Source: an uncultured bacterium (GTDB lineage: Bacteria > CSSED10-310 > CALFER01). From it: 35,028 bases of DNA. Where the stretch lies: assembly GCA_937951895.1 (NCBI GenBank), contig CALFER010000015.1, forward strand, positions 1 to 35,028, read 5' to 3'. Positions 1 through 7,407 of this stretch are shown here, piece after piece; within the stretch, counting starts at the first letter, position 1, and every line of letters begins with the position of its first letter. Below the pieces are notes generated by a model. The model worked only from the letters and a program-made list of their open reading frames with translations. It searched no databases and was not told the DNA's origin. A program made the position numbers and the translations under genes.

Positions 1-120
1 TGCCTGCCGGCAAGGAAGCGGGTTTGTACTCCGATACGGCCTCCGTGCCTGCCGGGAGGTGTTTGGCCCAACGTGACATTCCCAATCCATTGCCATCGTG
101 CTCCATCGAACCGTGACTGG

Positions 121-140
121 ATACCCGCCTCCTCGGGTAT
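121..140. repeat. Perfect 7-bp hairpin
   Basis: ATACCCG (121-127) pairs perfectly with CGGGTAT (134-140) around a 6-nt loop. No T-run follows on either side, so this is not a standard intrinsic terminator. Confidence 0.5.
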
Positions 141-191
141 GACATCTTCAGCTAATTCAGGCCGTTGAGGGTATGACATTAATAGTCATGA

Positions 192-227
192 CCCGTTCGA
201 TCCTTCGACTGGCTCAGGACGAACGGG
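192..227. repeat. Palindromic dispersed-repeat-like element
   Basis: CCCGTTCG (192-199) and CGAACGGG (220-227) are perfect inverted copies. They enclose CCTTCGACTGGCTCAGG, which is itself nearly palindromic. From memory, CTTCGAC-x-GGCTCAGGACGAAC words recur as intergenic palindromes in many unrelated bacterial genomes. Only one copy is visible in this window. Confidence 0.5.
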
Positions 228-356
228 TATGAGTAACAGATAGGTTTCCCGTTCTGTCCATTCGACACCTCGCTTTCCTCGGATATAGGATCGTGTAGAA
301 TAGAGATATCGTGTGTAACTCAACCCGATGCGGGTATGCATCGAATCGGAGGAAAC

Positions 357-1448
357 ATGAAGCGGATGATCCATCGAATTGCGCTCCTAGTTCTGATAGC
401 CACCTTCGTACGGATGACCCTGGCCGGCCCTCCCATCCCGCAGCAACCGGTTGCGGGGACATTCTCGATCGTCGCCTGTGATCCCCTCATGCAGGAATGG
501 GGCGTGGCGGTCCAGTCCAAGTTTCTCGGTGTCGGCGCCGGCGTCCCTTTCGCGAAGGCCGGTATCGGCGCGATCGCCACGCAGTCCTGGGCCAACACGA
601 CCTACGGCCCCCGAGGTCTCGAACTGCTCAAACTGGGCGCCGATGCCTCCCGCGCCCTCGATGTGCTGCTCGCATCGGATGAAAACGCCAAACACCGTCA
701 GGTCGGCATCGTCGACCGCACCGGGAAAGCCGCGGCGTGGACCGGTGAATCCTGCATGCCCTTCGCCGGACATATTACCGGTGAGGGGTTCACGGTCCAG
801 GGCAATATTCTCACATCGCAGGCAGTCATCGAGGCCATGGCGGAGTCGTTCCGCACCTCGACAGGGCCACTTGGCCTCCGGCTGATCAAAGCGCTGCACG
901 CAGCTCAGGAAAAGGGCGGGGACAGCCGGGGTCGTCAGAGCGCCGCGCTGCTGGTCGTCCGCGAGGGTGCGGGGTACTCCGGATTCGATGACCGGTTCAT
1001 CGATCTGCGCGTCGATGATCACCCGGATCCGATCGTGGAACTGGAGCGGATTTACTATCTGCACGAACAGACCTTTCAGGGTGACGCCTATATCCGTACG
1101 ACCATATCGGCGCTGAAGAACAGGAATCAGGAACTTGCGGACCGCGCCATGAATCGGCTGACCGAGATTCTCGACAAGTATCCCCATAACGCCCAACTGC
1201 TCAATGCCGTCGCCTGGGAACTCGCGACCAACGATTTCCGTCTTCAGGACGCGCTGAAATACGCGCGCTGCGCCGTGGATCTCGAACCGCAGGACGCCAA
1301 CATCTGGGACACACTCGGTGAAACCTACGCGCGTCTCGGGCAATATGACGAGGCAGTACGTGCAGAGGACCGGGCGCTTGAATTGAGCAAGGGGGCAGCC
1401 GAGTTCAAAGCGAAACGTGATACATGGGCTGAGAAACGCACGAACTAG
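357..1448 (+). CDS. Secreted DUF1028 (Ntn-hydrolase-like) protein with C-terminal TPR
   Basis: The predicted protein has 363 residues. It starts with a cleavable signal peptide (MKRMIHR, a hydrophobic stretch, then TLAGPP). The main part, about residues 30-240, matches the DUF1028 family: it opens with TFSIVACDPLMQEWGVAV and contains GVGAGVPFAKAG and ATQSWANTTYGP. DUF1028 proteins have an Ntn-hydrolase-like fold, but their substrate is not established. The last ~100 residues form two TPR-like helical pairs (LNAVAWELAT, ALKYARCAVDLEP, WDTLGETYARLGQYDEA), which suggests a protein-binding tail. The ATG at 357 is chosen over the in-frame ATG at 336 because GGAGG lies 4 nt upstream and it starts directly at the signal peptide. 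The gene appears monocistronic, and it converges with the minus-strand operon. Confidence 0.8.
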   Translation: MKRMIHRIALLVLIATFVRMTLAGPPIPQQPVAGTFSIVACDPLMQEWGVAVQSKFLGVGAGVPFAKAGIGAIATQSWANTTYGPRGLELLKLGADASRALDVLLASDENAKHRQVGIVDRTGKAAAWTGESCMPFAGHITGEGFTVQGNILTSQAVIEAMAESFRTSTGPLGLRLIKALHAAQEKGGDSRGRQSAALLVVREGAGYSGFDDRFIDLRVDDHPDPIVELERIYYLHEQTFQGDAYIRTTISALKNRNQELADRAMNRLTEILDKYPHNAQLLNAVAWELATNDFRLQDALKYARCAVDLEPQDANIWDTLGETYARLGQYDEAVRAEDRALELSKGAAEFKAKRDTWAEKRTN

Positions 1449-1451
1449 AAG

Positions 1452-1619
1452 CTACTCGGGACTTCCTTCGGATTCCGGATCCGCGGCGGGATCGGTTCCC
1501 GCTTCACCGGCTTTCTTTGCACGCTTTTCCTCGAGTTTCCGCATGCGCTTCTCGTCCTGCTTCTTCTTCTTCTCAAGATCCCGTCGCCGTTTTTCCGCCT
1601 GATAATTCGGTTTTGCCAA
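1452..1619 (-). CDS. Small highly charged conserved protein (55 aa, TTG start)
   Basis: Reading the minus strand from TTG at 1619 gives 55 residues beginning MAKPNYQAEKRRRDLEK. A Lys/Glu/Arg-rich helix follows, then an acidic tail ending EGSPE. The ribosome binding site AAGGAGG sits 7 nt before the TTG, which supports the start. Short proteins beginning M-A-[KR]-P-N-Y and followed by a basic helix are common in proteobacteria as uncharacterised conserved proteins (known from memory). The role is unknown; the composition suggests nucleic-acid or ribosome association, which is inference. It lies 98 bp downstream of phoU on the same strand, so it may be the last gene of the pst operon. Its stop is 3 bp from the stop of the convergent DUF1028 gene. 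Confidence 0.7.
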   Translation of the reverse strand: MAKPNYQAEKRRRDLEKKKKQDEKRMRKLEEKRAKKAGEAGTDPAADPESEGSPE

Positions 1620-1717
1620 CGCTCCGCCTCCTTGTTGGGTTCCGTCCGGCCGGTTGACTCACTTGACCGGACTGCTCAACGGTATTCCAGAATCGGCGGC
1701 GATTCAACCCTGTTGTT

Positions 1718-2416
1718 TCAGTATCGGATCGGTTCCGAGTGAGACGGTCGCGGTCCGGTGGTGTTCCGTCCATGCCGGACGATCCGGCCCTGTACCATAT
1801 AAATCACGTCTTCTGCGATGTTCGTCGCATGGTCGGCGATCCGTTCGAGATGATGCGAGACATCCAGGAGCACAACCTGACTGCGCATCCAATCGGTCCG
1901 CTCACGAATCCGTTCCTCGACATACCGGTACATCTTCCGGTGTATCGCATCGACTTCGTCATCCGAGGCGCACACGGCGAATGCCTTGTCCGGATCCATA
2001 CAGATGAGCGAATCCAGCGCCCGGCTCAGCATCTCCTGCGATTTCCCGGCAAGCTGATGAATCTCTTCCGGAATCGCAATCTCCTCCTGATCCATGATGA
2101 TCGACGCCCGGATGGCCATGTTGACCGCCAGATCGCCAATCCGTTCGAGATCATTGTTGATTTTCAGGATGGCGACGATGAACCGGAGATCCGCCGCGAC
2201 GGGTTGATACAGGGCGAGTGTCTTGAGACATTCCTCTTCGAGATCGACTTCGTGCTGATCCACGAGATGGTCGTCATCGATGACCTGCTTCGCCAGTGCC
2301 GCATCCCGCAGCTTGAACGCGCGAAACGCCTTCCGCACACTCTCTTCGACCATCGCGCACAATCCCATGAGCTGTTTTTTCAGACTTTCGATTTCCCGAT
2401 GGAGATGAATCGTCAT
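1718..2416 (-). CDS. phoU: Phosphate signalling/transport regulator PhoU
   Basis: The protein has 232 residues, the usual size for PhoU. It consists of two repeated three-helix PhoU units (about residues 10-100 and 110-205). Typical acidic metal-site segments are visible, such as DEVDAIH and the repeated LERI(G/A)D motif (NDLERIGDLAVN and HHLERIADHATN). PhoU restrains the Pst transporter and, in bacteria that have it, the PhoR kinase. The ATG at 2416 lies 7 bp after the pstB stop. The AGGAGG in front of it overlaps the pstB stop codon and is only 3 nt from the ATG, so translation is probably coupled to pstB. A TTG at 2431 is an in-frame alternative. No phoB/phoR pair is in the window. Confidence 0.93.
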   Translation of the reverse strand: MTIHLHREIESLKKQLMGLCAMVEESVRKAFRAFKLRDAALAKQVIDDDHLVDQHEVDLEEECLKTLALYQPVAADLRFIVAILKINNDLERIGDLAVNMAIRASIIMDQEEIAIPEEIHQLAGKSQEMLSRALDSLICMDPDKAFAVCASDDEVDAIHRKMYRYVEERIRERTDWMRSQVVLLDVSHHLERIADHATNIAEDVIYMVQGRIVRHGRNTTGPRPSHSEPIRY

Positions 2417-2423
2417 ATGCCTC

Positions 2424-3194
2424 CTAACCAAAACGCCCGGTGATGTAATCTTCGGTCTGCTTGAGTTTCGGCCTCGTGAACAGTATCTCGGTTTTATCCA
2501 TTTCGATCAACCGGCCGATATAAAAAAAGGCCGTCACATCGGATACGCGGGCAGCCTGCTGCATATTGTGTGTCACGATCACGATCGTATACTTTTGACG
2601 CAGTTCGATAATCAGTTCCTCGATTTTCTGAGTGGCGATCGGGTCGAGCGCCGAGGCGGGTTCATCCATCAGCACCACCTCAGGCTCGATCGCAAGCGCC
2701 CGCGCGATGCACAACCGCTGCTGCTGCCCCCCGGACAGCTTCAATGCCGAATCGTCGAGGCGATCCTTCACCTCATCCCAGATCGCCGCCGCTTTCAGGC
2801 TGGCTTCGACGCGATCCCGGATCTCGCTGCGACTCCTCGTCCCGTCCAGTTTCAGACCATACGCGACATCGTTGAAGATCGACTTCGGGAACGGATTCGG
2901 TTTCTGAAACACCATCCCGACCCGTCGTCTGATAGCGACGACATCGACGCGCGGGTCATAGATGTTCATGCCGTCGAGAAGGATGTCGCCGGTCACACGC
3001 GCATGCGGAATCAGATCGTTCATCCGGTTGAGTGTGCGCAGGAACGTGCTCTTCCCGCATCCGGACGGTCCGATCAATGCCGTCACGCGATGCTCATCGA
3101 TGTTCAGGCTGATATCATCGAGCGCTTTCGTGTTTCCATAGAAAAAATGCATGCCGCGAACCTCGATCTTGACCTTCTTCACTGTGTCGTTCAT
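2424..3194 (-). CDS. pstB: Phosphate ABC transporter ATP-binding protein PstB
   Basis: The 256-residue protein is a complete ABC ATPase of normal PstB length. Walker A is GPSGCGKST (residues 42-50), the ABC signature is LSGGQQQR (about 153-160), and Walker B is VVLMDEPASALD (about 170-181), followed by the switch histidine in IVTHNMQQA. The PstB-specific segments FLRTLNRMNDL and VGMVFQKPNPFPKSIFNDV are present. It powers inorganic phosphate import through PstA and PstC at the inner membrane. It lies 16 bp after pstA and 7 bp before phoU in the same operon. Confidence 0.97.
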   Translation of the reverse strand: MNDTVKKVKIEVRGMHFFYGNTKALDDISLNIDEHRVTALIGPSGCGKSTFLRTLNRMNDLIPHARVTGDILLDGMNIYDPRVDVVAIRRRVGMVFQKPNPFPKSIFNDVAYGLKLDGTRSRSEIRDRVEASLKAAAIWDEVKDRLDDSALKLSGGQQQRLCIARALAIEPEVVLMDEPASALDPIATQKIEELIIELRQKYTIVIVTHNMQQAARVSDVTAFFYIGRLIEMDKTEILFTRPKLKQTEDYITGRFG

Positions 3195-3210
3195 TCGCCG
3201 GCACCTTTCA

Positions 3211-4074
3211 TCAGGCTGAATGTTTGCGGCGCAACCCGGTTCGAATCAGGATCGCTATGAAATTGACGCCGACCGACAGGGCGATCAGGACGAGCGCCGT
3301 GCCGTATTGGATCGGTCGGGTTTCCTCGATATGCGTCCCCGCCGTCGCCAGCACATAGATATGATACGGCAGCGCCATGACTTCATCGAAAATGCTGCGC
3401 GGCAGCCGCGTGGTAAAATATGCCGCCGCGGTGAACATGATCGGCGCCGTCTCGCCAGCCGCACGCCCGATCCCGAGTATCGATCCGGTCAGGATCCCCG
3501 GCAGAGCACTCGGCAGCACGACGCGATAGATTGTCTGCCACTGCGTCCCGCCCAGCGCATACGACGCCTCCCGATAGGTCCTCGGAACTGCCCGCAATGC
3601 CTCCTCGGACGCGCCGATGATGATCGGAAGAATCAGGAATCCGAGCGTCAGTGAACCGGAGAGTATCGACGAGCCGAATTTCAGAAACACGACGAAGAAT
3701 GCGAGTCCGAAGAGACCGAACACGACGGAGGGCACACCGGCGAGGTTGTTGATGCCGAGACGTATGGCGCGGACAAGCCGGCCCGGACGCGCATATTCAT
3801 GCAGGTAGATTGCGGAGGCGACCCCGAGCGGAAACGCGATCAGGATCGATCCGATCATCAGATAGATCGTACCCAGAATCGCCGGGAAAATGCCGCCTTC
3901 CGTCATGGCATTGCGAGGCGCCTCGGTCAGGAACGACCAGGAAATCGTTCCGATGCCGTTGACGACGATGAATCCGAGAATCGCGGTCATCGCCAGCGCG
4001 ATCAGCAGGGTCGCGAGTCGGATGACTGCAAGGCTCGCCATTTCCTTGAGTTTGCGTTTTTGTTTCGAGTTCAT
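3211..4074 (-). CDS. pstA: Phosphate ABC transporter permease PstA
   Basis: The 287-residue membrane protein has about six hydrophobic segments. The binding-protein-dependent transport loop EEALRAVPRTYREASYALG (about residues 157-175), which contacts PstB, is followed by ATQ/GGTQW and the GIGRAAGETAPIMF segment typical of PstA. With PstC it forms the inner-membrane channel for phosphate. The start at 4074 follows a GAGGCGG-type ribosome binding site and lies 7 bp after the pstC stop, so the permeases are tightly coupled. Confidence 0.96.
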   Translation of the reverse strand: MNSKQKRKLKEMASLAVIRLATLLIALAMTAILGFIVVNGIGTISWSFLTEAPRNAMTEGGIFPAILGTIYLMIGSILIAFPLGVASAIYLHEYARPGRLVRAIRLGINNLAGVPSVVFGLFGLAFFVVFLKFGSSILSGSLTLGFLILPIIIGASEEALRAVPRTYREASYALGGTQWQTIYRVVLPSALPGILTGSILGIGRAAGETAPIMFTAAAYFTTRLPRSIFDEVMALPYHIYVLATAGTHIEETRPIQYGTALVLIALSVGVNFIAILIRTGLRRKHSA

Positions 4075-4081
4075 GTCCGCC

Positions 4082-4981
4082 TCACAGGGTCGCCGTTCCG
4101 ACCTGCTTGTACTTATTGGCCAGATGATCCGCGACGATATTGAACCCGAGCGTGATGAAGAACAACACGATGCCGGTCGCGAACAGCGCGTGATAATGCA
4201 TGCCCCGGAACGGCGCTTCGGCCATCTCGGCTGCGATCGACGCCGGTAGCGGGCGACACGAATCGAACAGACTGTCCGGAACGATCGCCGCTCCGCCGCA
4301 CACCATCAGCACCACCATAGTTTCGCCGATTGCCCGCGACATCCCCAGGATCACTGCCGTCGAGATGCCCGAGAGAGCGGAGGGAAACACCACTCGGCTG
4401 ATCGTTTCCCAGCGGTTCGCGCCCAGCGCATACGATGCCTCGCGCAGTTCCCGCCGCACGGAATGCAGCGCGTCCTCGGAGATGCTCGAGATCGTCGGAA
4501 TTGCCATGAGCGCCAGCATGAGCGAGGCATTGAGCACGTTCAGGCCAGTTGGAATATCCAGAATCTCCTGCATGAGCGGCGCCATGACGGTCATCCCGAA
4601 AAAACCGATGACGACCGACGGGATGGCGGCCAGCAGTTCGATGACCGGCTTGACGATTTCCTTGATTCGGACCGATGCGAGTTCCGCGACATAGATCGCC
4701 GAGAATATACCGAGCGGCACAGCGATCAGCGACGAGATGAGCGTAACGGTAACCGATGCCATGATGAGGGGAAAAATACCGAACTCCGGGGGCGCATACG
4801 TCGGGTACCAGAAACGCCCCAGGAGAAACTCGCGGAGCGACACCGACCGGAACAGCGGCAATCCCTCCTGAAACAGGAACAACGCGATCAATCCCAGAAT
4901 CAGAATCGAGATCATCGAGAGAACCAGGAAGGTGTTTCGGATGATCCATTCGGTGATGCGGCGTTTGCGCGCTGCGTGCAT
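4082..4981 (-). CDS. pstC: Phosphate ABC transporter permease PstC
   Basis: The protein has 299 residues with about six transmembrane segments. The coupling loop EDALHSVRRELREASYALG and the GMSRAIGETMVVLMV segment are characteristic of PstC. The ATG at 4981 is preferred over the upstream in-frame ATG at 5038: GGGGAG sits 5 nt before it, and the added upstream codons would read through the GC-rich hairpin at 5003-5026. It partners with PstA, and its gene follows pstS after a 74-bp gap that holds the hairpin. Confidence 0.95.
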   Translation of the reverse strand: MHAARKRRITEWIIRNTFLVLSMISILILGLIALFLFQEGLPLFRSVSLREFLLGRFWYPTYAPPEFGIFPLIMASVTVTLISSLIAVPLGIFSAIYVAELASVRIKEIVKPVIELLAAIPSVVIGFFGMTVMAPLMQEILDIPTGLNVLNASLMLALMAIPTISSISEDALHSVRRELREASYALGANRWETISRVVFPSALSGISTAVILGMSRAIGETMVVLMVCGGAAIVPDSLFDSCRPLPASIAAEMAEAPFRGMHYHALFATGIVLFFITLGFNIVADHLANKYKQVGTATL

Positions 4982-5002
4982 GTCGACTCCCCGGAGATCA
5001 CA

Positions 5003-5026
5003 CGGGCAGGGCCGATGCCCTGCCCG
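5003..5026 (-). promoter_or_regulatory. Intercistronic stem-loop between pstS and pstC
   Basis: A perfect 10-bp GC-rich stem (5003-5012 with 5017-5026) closes a 4-nt CGAT loop, right after the pstS stop and before pstC. No T-run follows, so it is unlikely to terminate strongly. Such stems typically protect the 3' end of the binding-protein message, giving more PstS than permease. The structure is seen; its function is inferred. Confidence 0.6.
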
Positions 5027-5055
5027 CATGAACACCAAACGTTATACAGGAGGGG

Positions 5056-5874
5056 TTACTTCTTCAGAGGAACGAAGCCCTCTTCAAGCACAATCTTCTG
5101 ACCGTCGTCGCTCAGAACAAATTCGACGAATGCCTTGATATCGTCTTTGAGTTCGCCGCGGGTAAAGAAGTAGAGCGCCCGGGAAACCGGGAACGAGCCG
5201 TCCAGGGCGGTTTCCGGTGTCGCGCGGACTCCGTTGACCGGAACAGCCTTGAGATCCTTGTTGATGTAGCCGATTCCGACGTATCCGATCGCGAACCTGT
5301 TCTTTGAAACGATCTGTGCGACCGCGCCGCTGCTGGCCGACATCTGCGCTTCCGGCGTCACCTTTTCCTTCTTCAGAACTTTTTCGTGCCAGATTTCAAA
5401 CGTGCCGGAACTCGTGTCACGGCTCACCACGACGATCGGTTTGTCGTCCCCGCCGACTTCCTTCCAGTTCCTGATTTTGCCCATGTAGATATCTTTGAGC
5501 TGCTCCAGGGTCAGGCCCGTAACCTTGTTGTCCGGATGCACGACCGGCGCGACGCAATCCATGGCCACGGAATGTTTGACGATCTCAGCGCCTTTTTCTT
5601 TCGCCAGCGTCAACTCTTCCGGCTTCATGTCGCGGGACGAGGTCGCGATGTCGCAGGTGCCGTCGATGATCGCCTTGACGCCTTCGCCCGATCCGCCGCC
5701 CGACACCGAGATGCTGGTTGAGGGGTTCTTTTTCATGAAATCTTCGGCGGCTTTCTGGGCGATCGGGAGAACAGTGGTGGATCCTTTGATGACGAGATTT
5801 CCGGCCAGAGCACCGGAGGCGATGGTCAGAGATGCGGCACACCAGCAGGTTCCGAGCATTTTCTTGAAGTTCAC
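5056..5874 (-). CDS. pstS: Periplasmic phosphate-binding protein PstS
   Basis: The protein has 272 residues, starting from a GTG at 5874 with AGGAGG 7 nt upstream. It begins with a signal peptide (MNFKKMLG, a hydrophobic core, then SGALAGN). The mature part opens with LVIKGSTTVLPIAQKAAEDF, and SGGGSGEGVKAIIDGTCDIA and SRDTSSGTFEIW follow. These are the phosphate-contacting loops of the PstS/phosphate-binding (PBP-like) family. It captures phosphate in the periplasm and delivers it to PstCA. The upstream in-frame ATG at 5901 is less likely because it would place charged residues before the signal peptide. The gene lies 36 bp after the porin gene on the same strand. Confidence 0.95.
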   Translation of the reverse strand: MNFKKMLGTCWCAASLTIASGALAGNLVIKGSTTVLPIAQKAAEDFMKKNPSTSISVSGGGSGEGVKAIIDGTCDIATSSRDMKPEELTLAKEKGAEIVKHSVAMDCVAPVVHPDNKVTGLTLEQLKDIYMGKIRNWKEVGGDDKPIVVVSRDTSSGTFEIWHEKVLKKEKVTPEAQMSASSGAVAQIVSKNRFAIGYVGIGYINKDLKAVPVNGVRATPETALDGSFPVSRALYFFTRGELKDDIKAFVEFVLSDDGQKIVLEEGFVPLKK

Positions 5875-5910
5875 TGTCTTTCCTCCTGTGAGTTCAGGCA
5901 CTGTTTACGT

Positions 5911-7035
5911 CTAGAACTTGAAGTTGAAATCGAATTGCAGCCGGCTGAAATCCTTTTCCGCATCGATTCCCTTCTTTGCGAGTTGATAGTTGACCGCCAT
6001 TTTGATGTTTTTCGAGGCCTGCATCCCGAGGCTCATCAGGTGCCCTTCCCCGTCCGTTCCGCCACCCACGAAATCGGAGTATGTGAAGATTCCGAGCACC
6101 GCGTCCTTCTCGAGATGACGATAATTGTATTTAAACTCGAAGGTGAGGGGGTCTTTGCATTTTCCGAGACCGAAGCCGGCGATGTATCCCATGTCGTCAT
6201 CGGTATCGGCAGCGTTATTGACCACGTATTCACCAAAAACGGCCCATGGCAGTTTGCCAACTTTGCCGGCGCAATCCATGAACGCCTCGATGAGCGTATA
6301 GTCGTTGACATACAGACCGGCTTCGTCCAGCGTATTGCCATATCCTTTGTTTTCGATGTAGAGCGTGGGGTATCCCTGCAGATCGGTATATGAAAACACC
6401 CCGCCTCCGATACTGAACTGGAACGCGTCGCTCAGTTTGATCTTTGCACCTGCCTGGCCTCCGAACATGTATGTTTCGCTTTCTGAACTGCGTTCCTGCA
6501 CCCAGAAATCCGCCAGATTGACGAAAAACGAGAGGGCTCCCGGATGCTGGTATGTCAACGCACATCCCTCGGGAGTCAAATCCGAGTCCCAGATCAGTTC
6601 ACCATCACCGACATTGATGAACGGATTTTTGATTTTGCCGGCGGTGAAATGGAGCCCCTTGAGAGCGGAGGGATTCCAGTCGATATAGGCCAGGCTGAGC
6701 AGGAACGGTTTCTTGGATGCGGCTTCGGACAGCGTCTGGTTCGTCGAGACCGGGTCGCCGTCGCCGGTGGCGATTTCGAGACCGAATTTTACGTCCTCGA
6801 TGACCATCGCTTCGATTCCGAGGCGGGCGCGGATGCGTTCACGATTCCGGATATCCTTGCCTTCCTCGTCGACGGAATCATAGCGCAATCGGAAATCGCC
6901 TTTGATCGTGATGGACTCGAACCATGCAGGCGCGGCCTTTTTCTCGTCTTTCTTTTCATCCGCGGCCACCGCTGTCAAACTCGCGGCACTCAGGAATCCG
7001 AGTGCCAGTGCGAACTGCTTCAACATCCCTTTCAT
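5911..7035 (-). CDS. Putative outer-membrane porin linked to the pst operon
   Basis: The 374-residue protein has a signal peptide (MKGMLKQFALALGFLSAAS, cleavage near AVAADEKK) and a short Lys/Glu linker. A beta-rich barrel with alternating patterns follows (ITIKGDFRLRYD, RIRARLGIEAMV, LHFTAGKIKNPF) and ends in RLQFDFNFKF. A terminal aromatic is the usual BAM recognition signal. This is the architecture of the uncharacterised putative-porin family (Porin_5 type). AAGGAGG lies 5 nt before the ATG. It is the first gene of the phosphate operon, 36 bp before pstS, so phosphate or phosphate-ester passage, as with OprP/OprO, is a reasonable inference. I see no direct substrate signature. Confidence 0.8.
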   Translation of the reverse strand: MKGMLKQFALALGFLSAASLTAVAADEKKDEKKAAPAWFESITIKGDFRLRYDSVDEEGKDIRNRERIRARLGIEAMVIEDVKFGLEIATGDGDPVSTNQTLSEAASKKPFLLSLAYIDWNPSALKGLHFTAGKIKNPFINVGDGELIWDSDLTPEGCALTYQHPGALSFFVNLADFWVQERSSESETYMFGGQAGAKIKLSDAFQFSIGGGVFSYTDLQGYPTLYIENKGYGNTLDEAGLYVNDYTLIEAFMDCAGKVGKLPWAVFGEYVVNNAADTDDDMGYIAGFGLGKCKDPLTFEFKYNYRHLEKDAVLGIFTYSDFVGGGTDGEGHLMSLGMQASKNIKMAVNYQLAKKGIDAEKDFSRLQFDFNFKF

Positions 7036-7295
7036 AAAAACCTCCTTGAGAATCCCTATCGGTCATTCATTCATATCCAGCCCCTGATCCACGGGCGACA
7101 TCGTGTGGATTCCGGAGCCGATCCGGACATTAGTGACGGATTGTTAGGAAACGGTGAGCGAAAAGTGAATTCTCGACCCGGATCGTCATATTGAGGCATT
7201 CTGAATGGTCGAGATCGATGTCGATTCGTTCTGGTAGCGCCGGCACCATGCATTCCTTCTGTCCTTCCTGGCGAGATGAGAATCAGTCGCCCGGA

Positions 7296-7324
7296 TTGCC
7301 AAACCCCGCTTTATACCTTATGAT
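7296..7324 (+). promoter_or_regulatory. Sigma70-type promoter for the cyanophycin cluster
   Basis: TTGCCA (7296-7301) and TATGAT (7319-7324) are each 5/6 matches to the -35 and -10 consensus and are separated by exactly 17 bp. Transcription would begin near 7331, giving a ~77-nt leader before cphA at 7408. The region is shared with the divergent porin-pst operon. I could not find a convincing Pho box or a good promoter for the minus strand. Confidence 0.6.
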
Positions 7325-7407
7325 GAGTCGTCGTTCCCGCGTATTGTGACCGATCGATGGACCAGGACGGCGAAGACGCCCATCCGCAACCGCTCGACGA
7401 GGTGATT

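Larger units (their letters stand above)
1..335. other. Non-coding region upstream of the DUF1028 gene
   Basis: I see no convincing gene here. The stretch contains two perfect hairpins (121-140 and 192-227) and several scattered copies of GGGTATGA-like words. A weak -10-like hexamer TAGAAT lies at 296-301, but no acceptable -35 sits at the right distance, so I do not call a promoter. The ribosome binding site GGAGG at 348-352 belongs to the next gene. Confidence 0.6.

Noticed and set aside
1620..1717. Terminator between phoU and the 55-residue gene
   Set aside because: A GTCCGG/CCGGAC inverted pair exists, but the stem is interrupted and has no T-run on the minus strand, so operon continuity remains possible.
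7036..7295. Pho box or promoter for the porin-pst operon
   Set aside because: The best minus-strand candidate (TTCACT-17-TAACAA) matches the consensus poorly and no tandem CTGTCAT-like repeats are present, so I do not annotate it.
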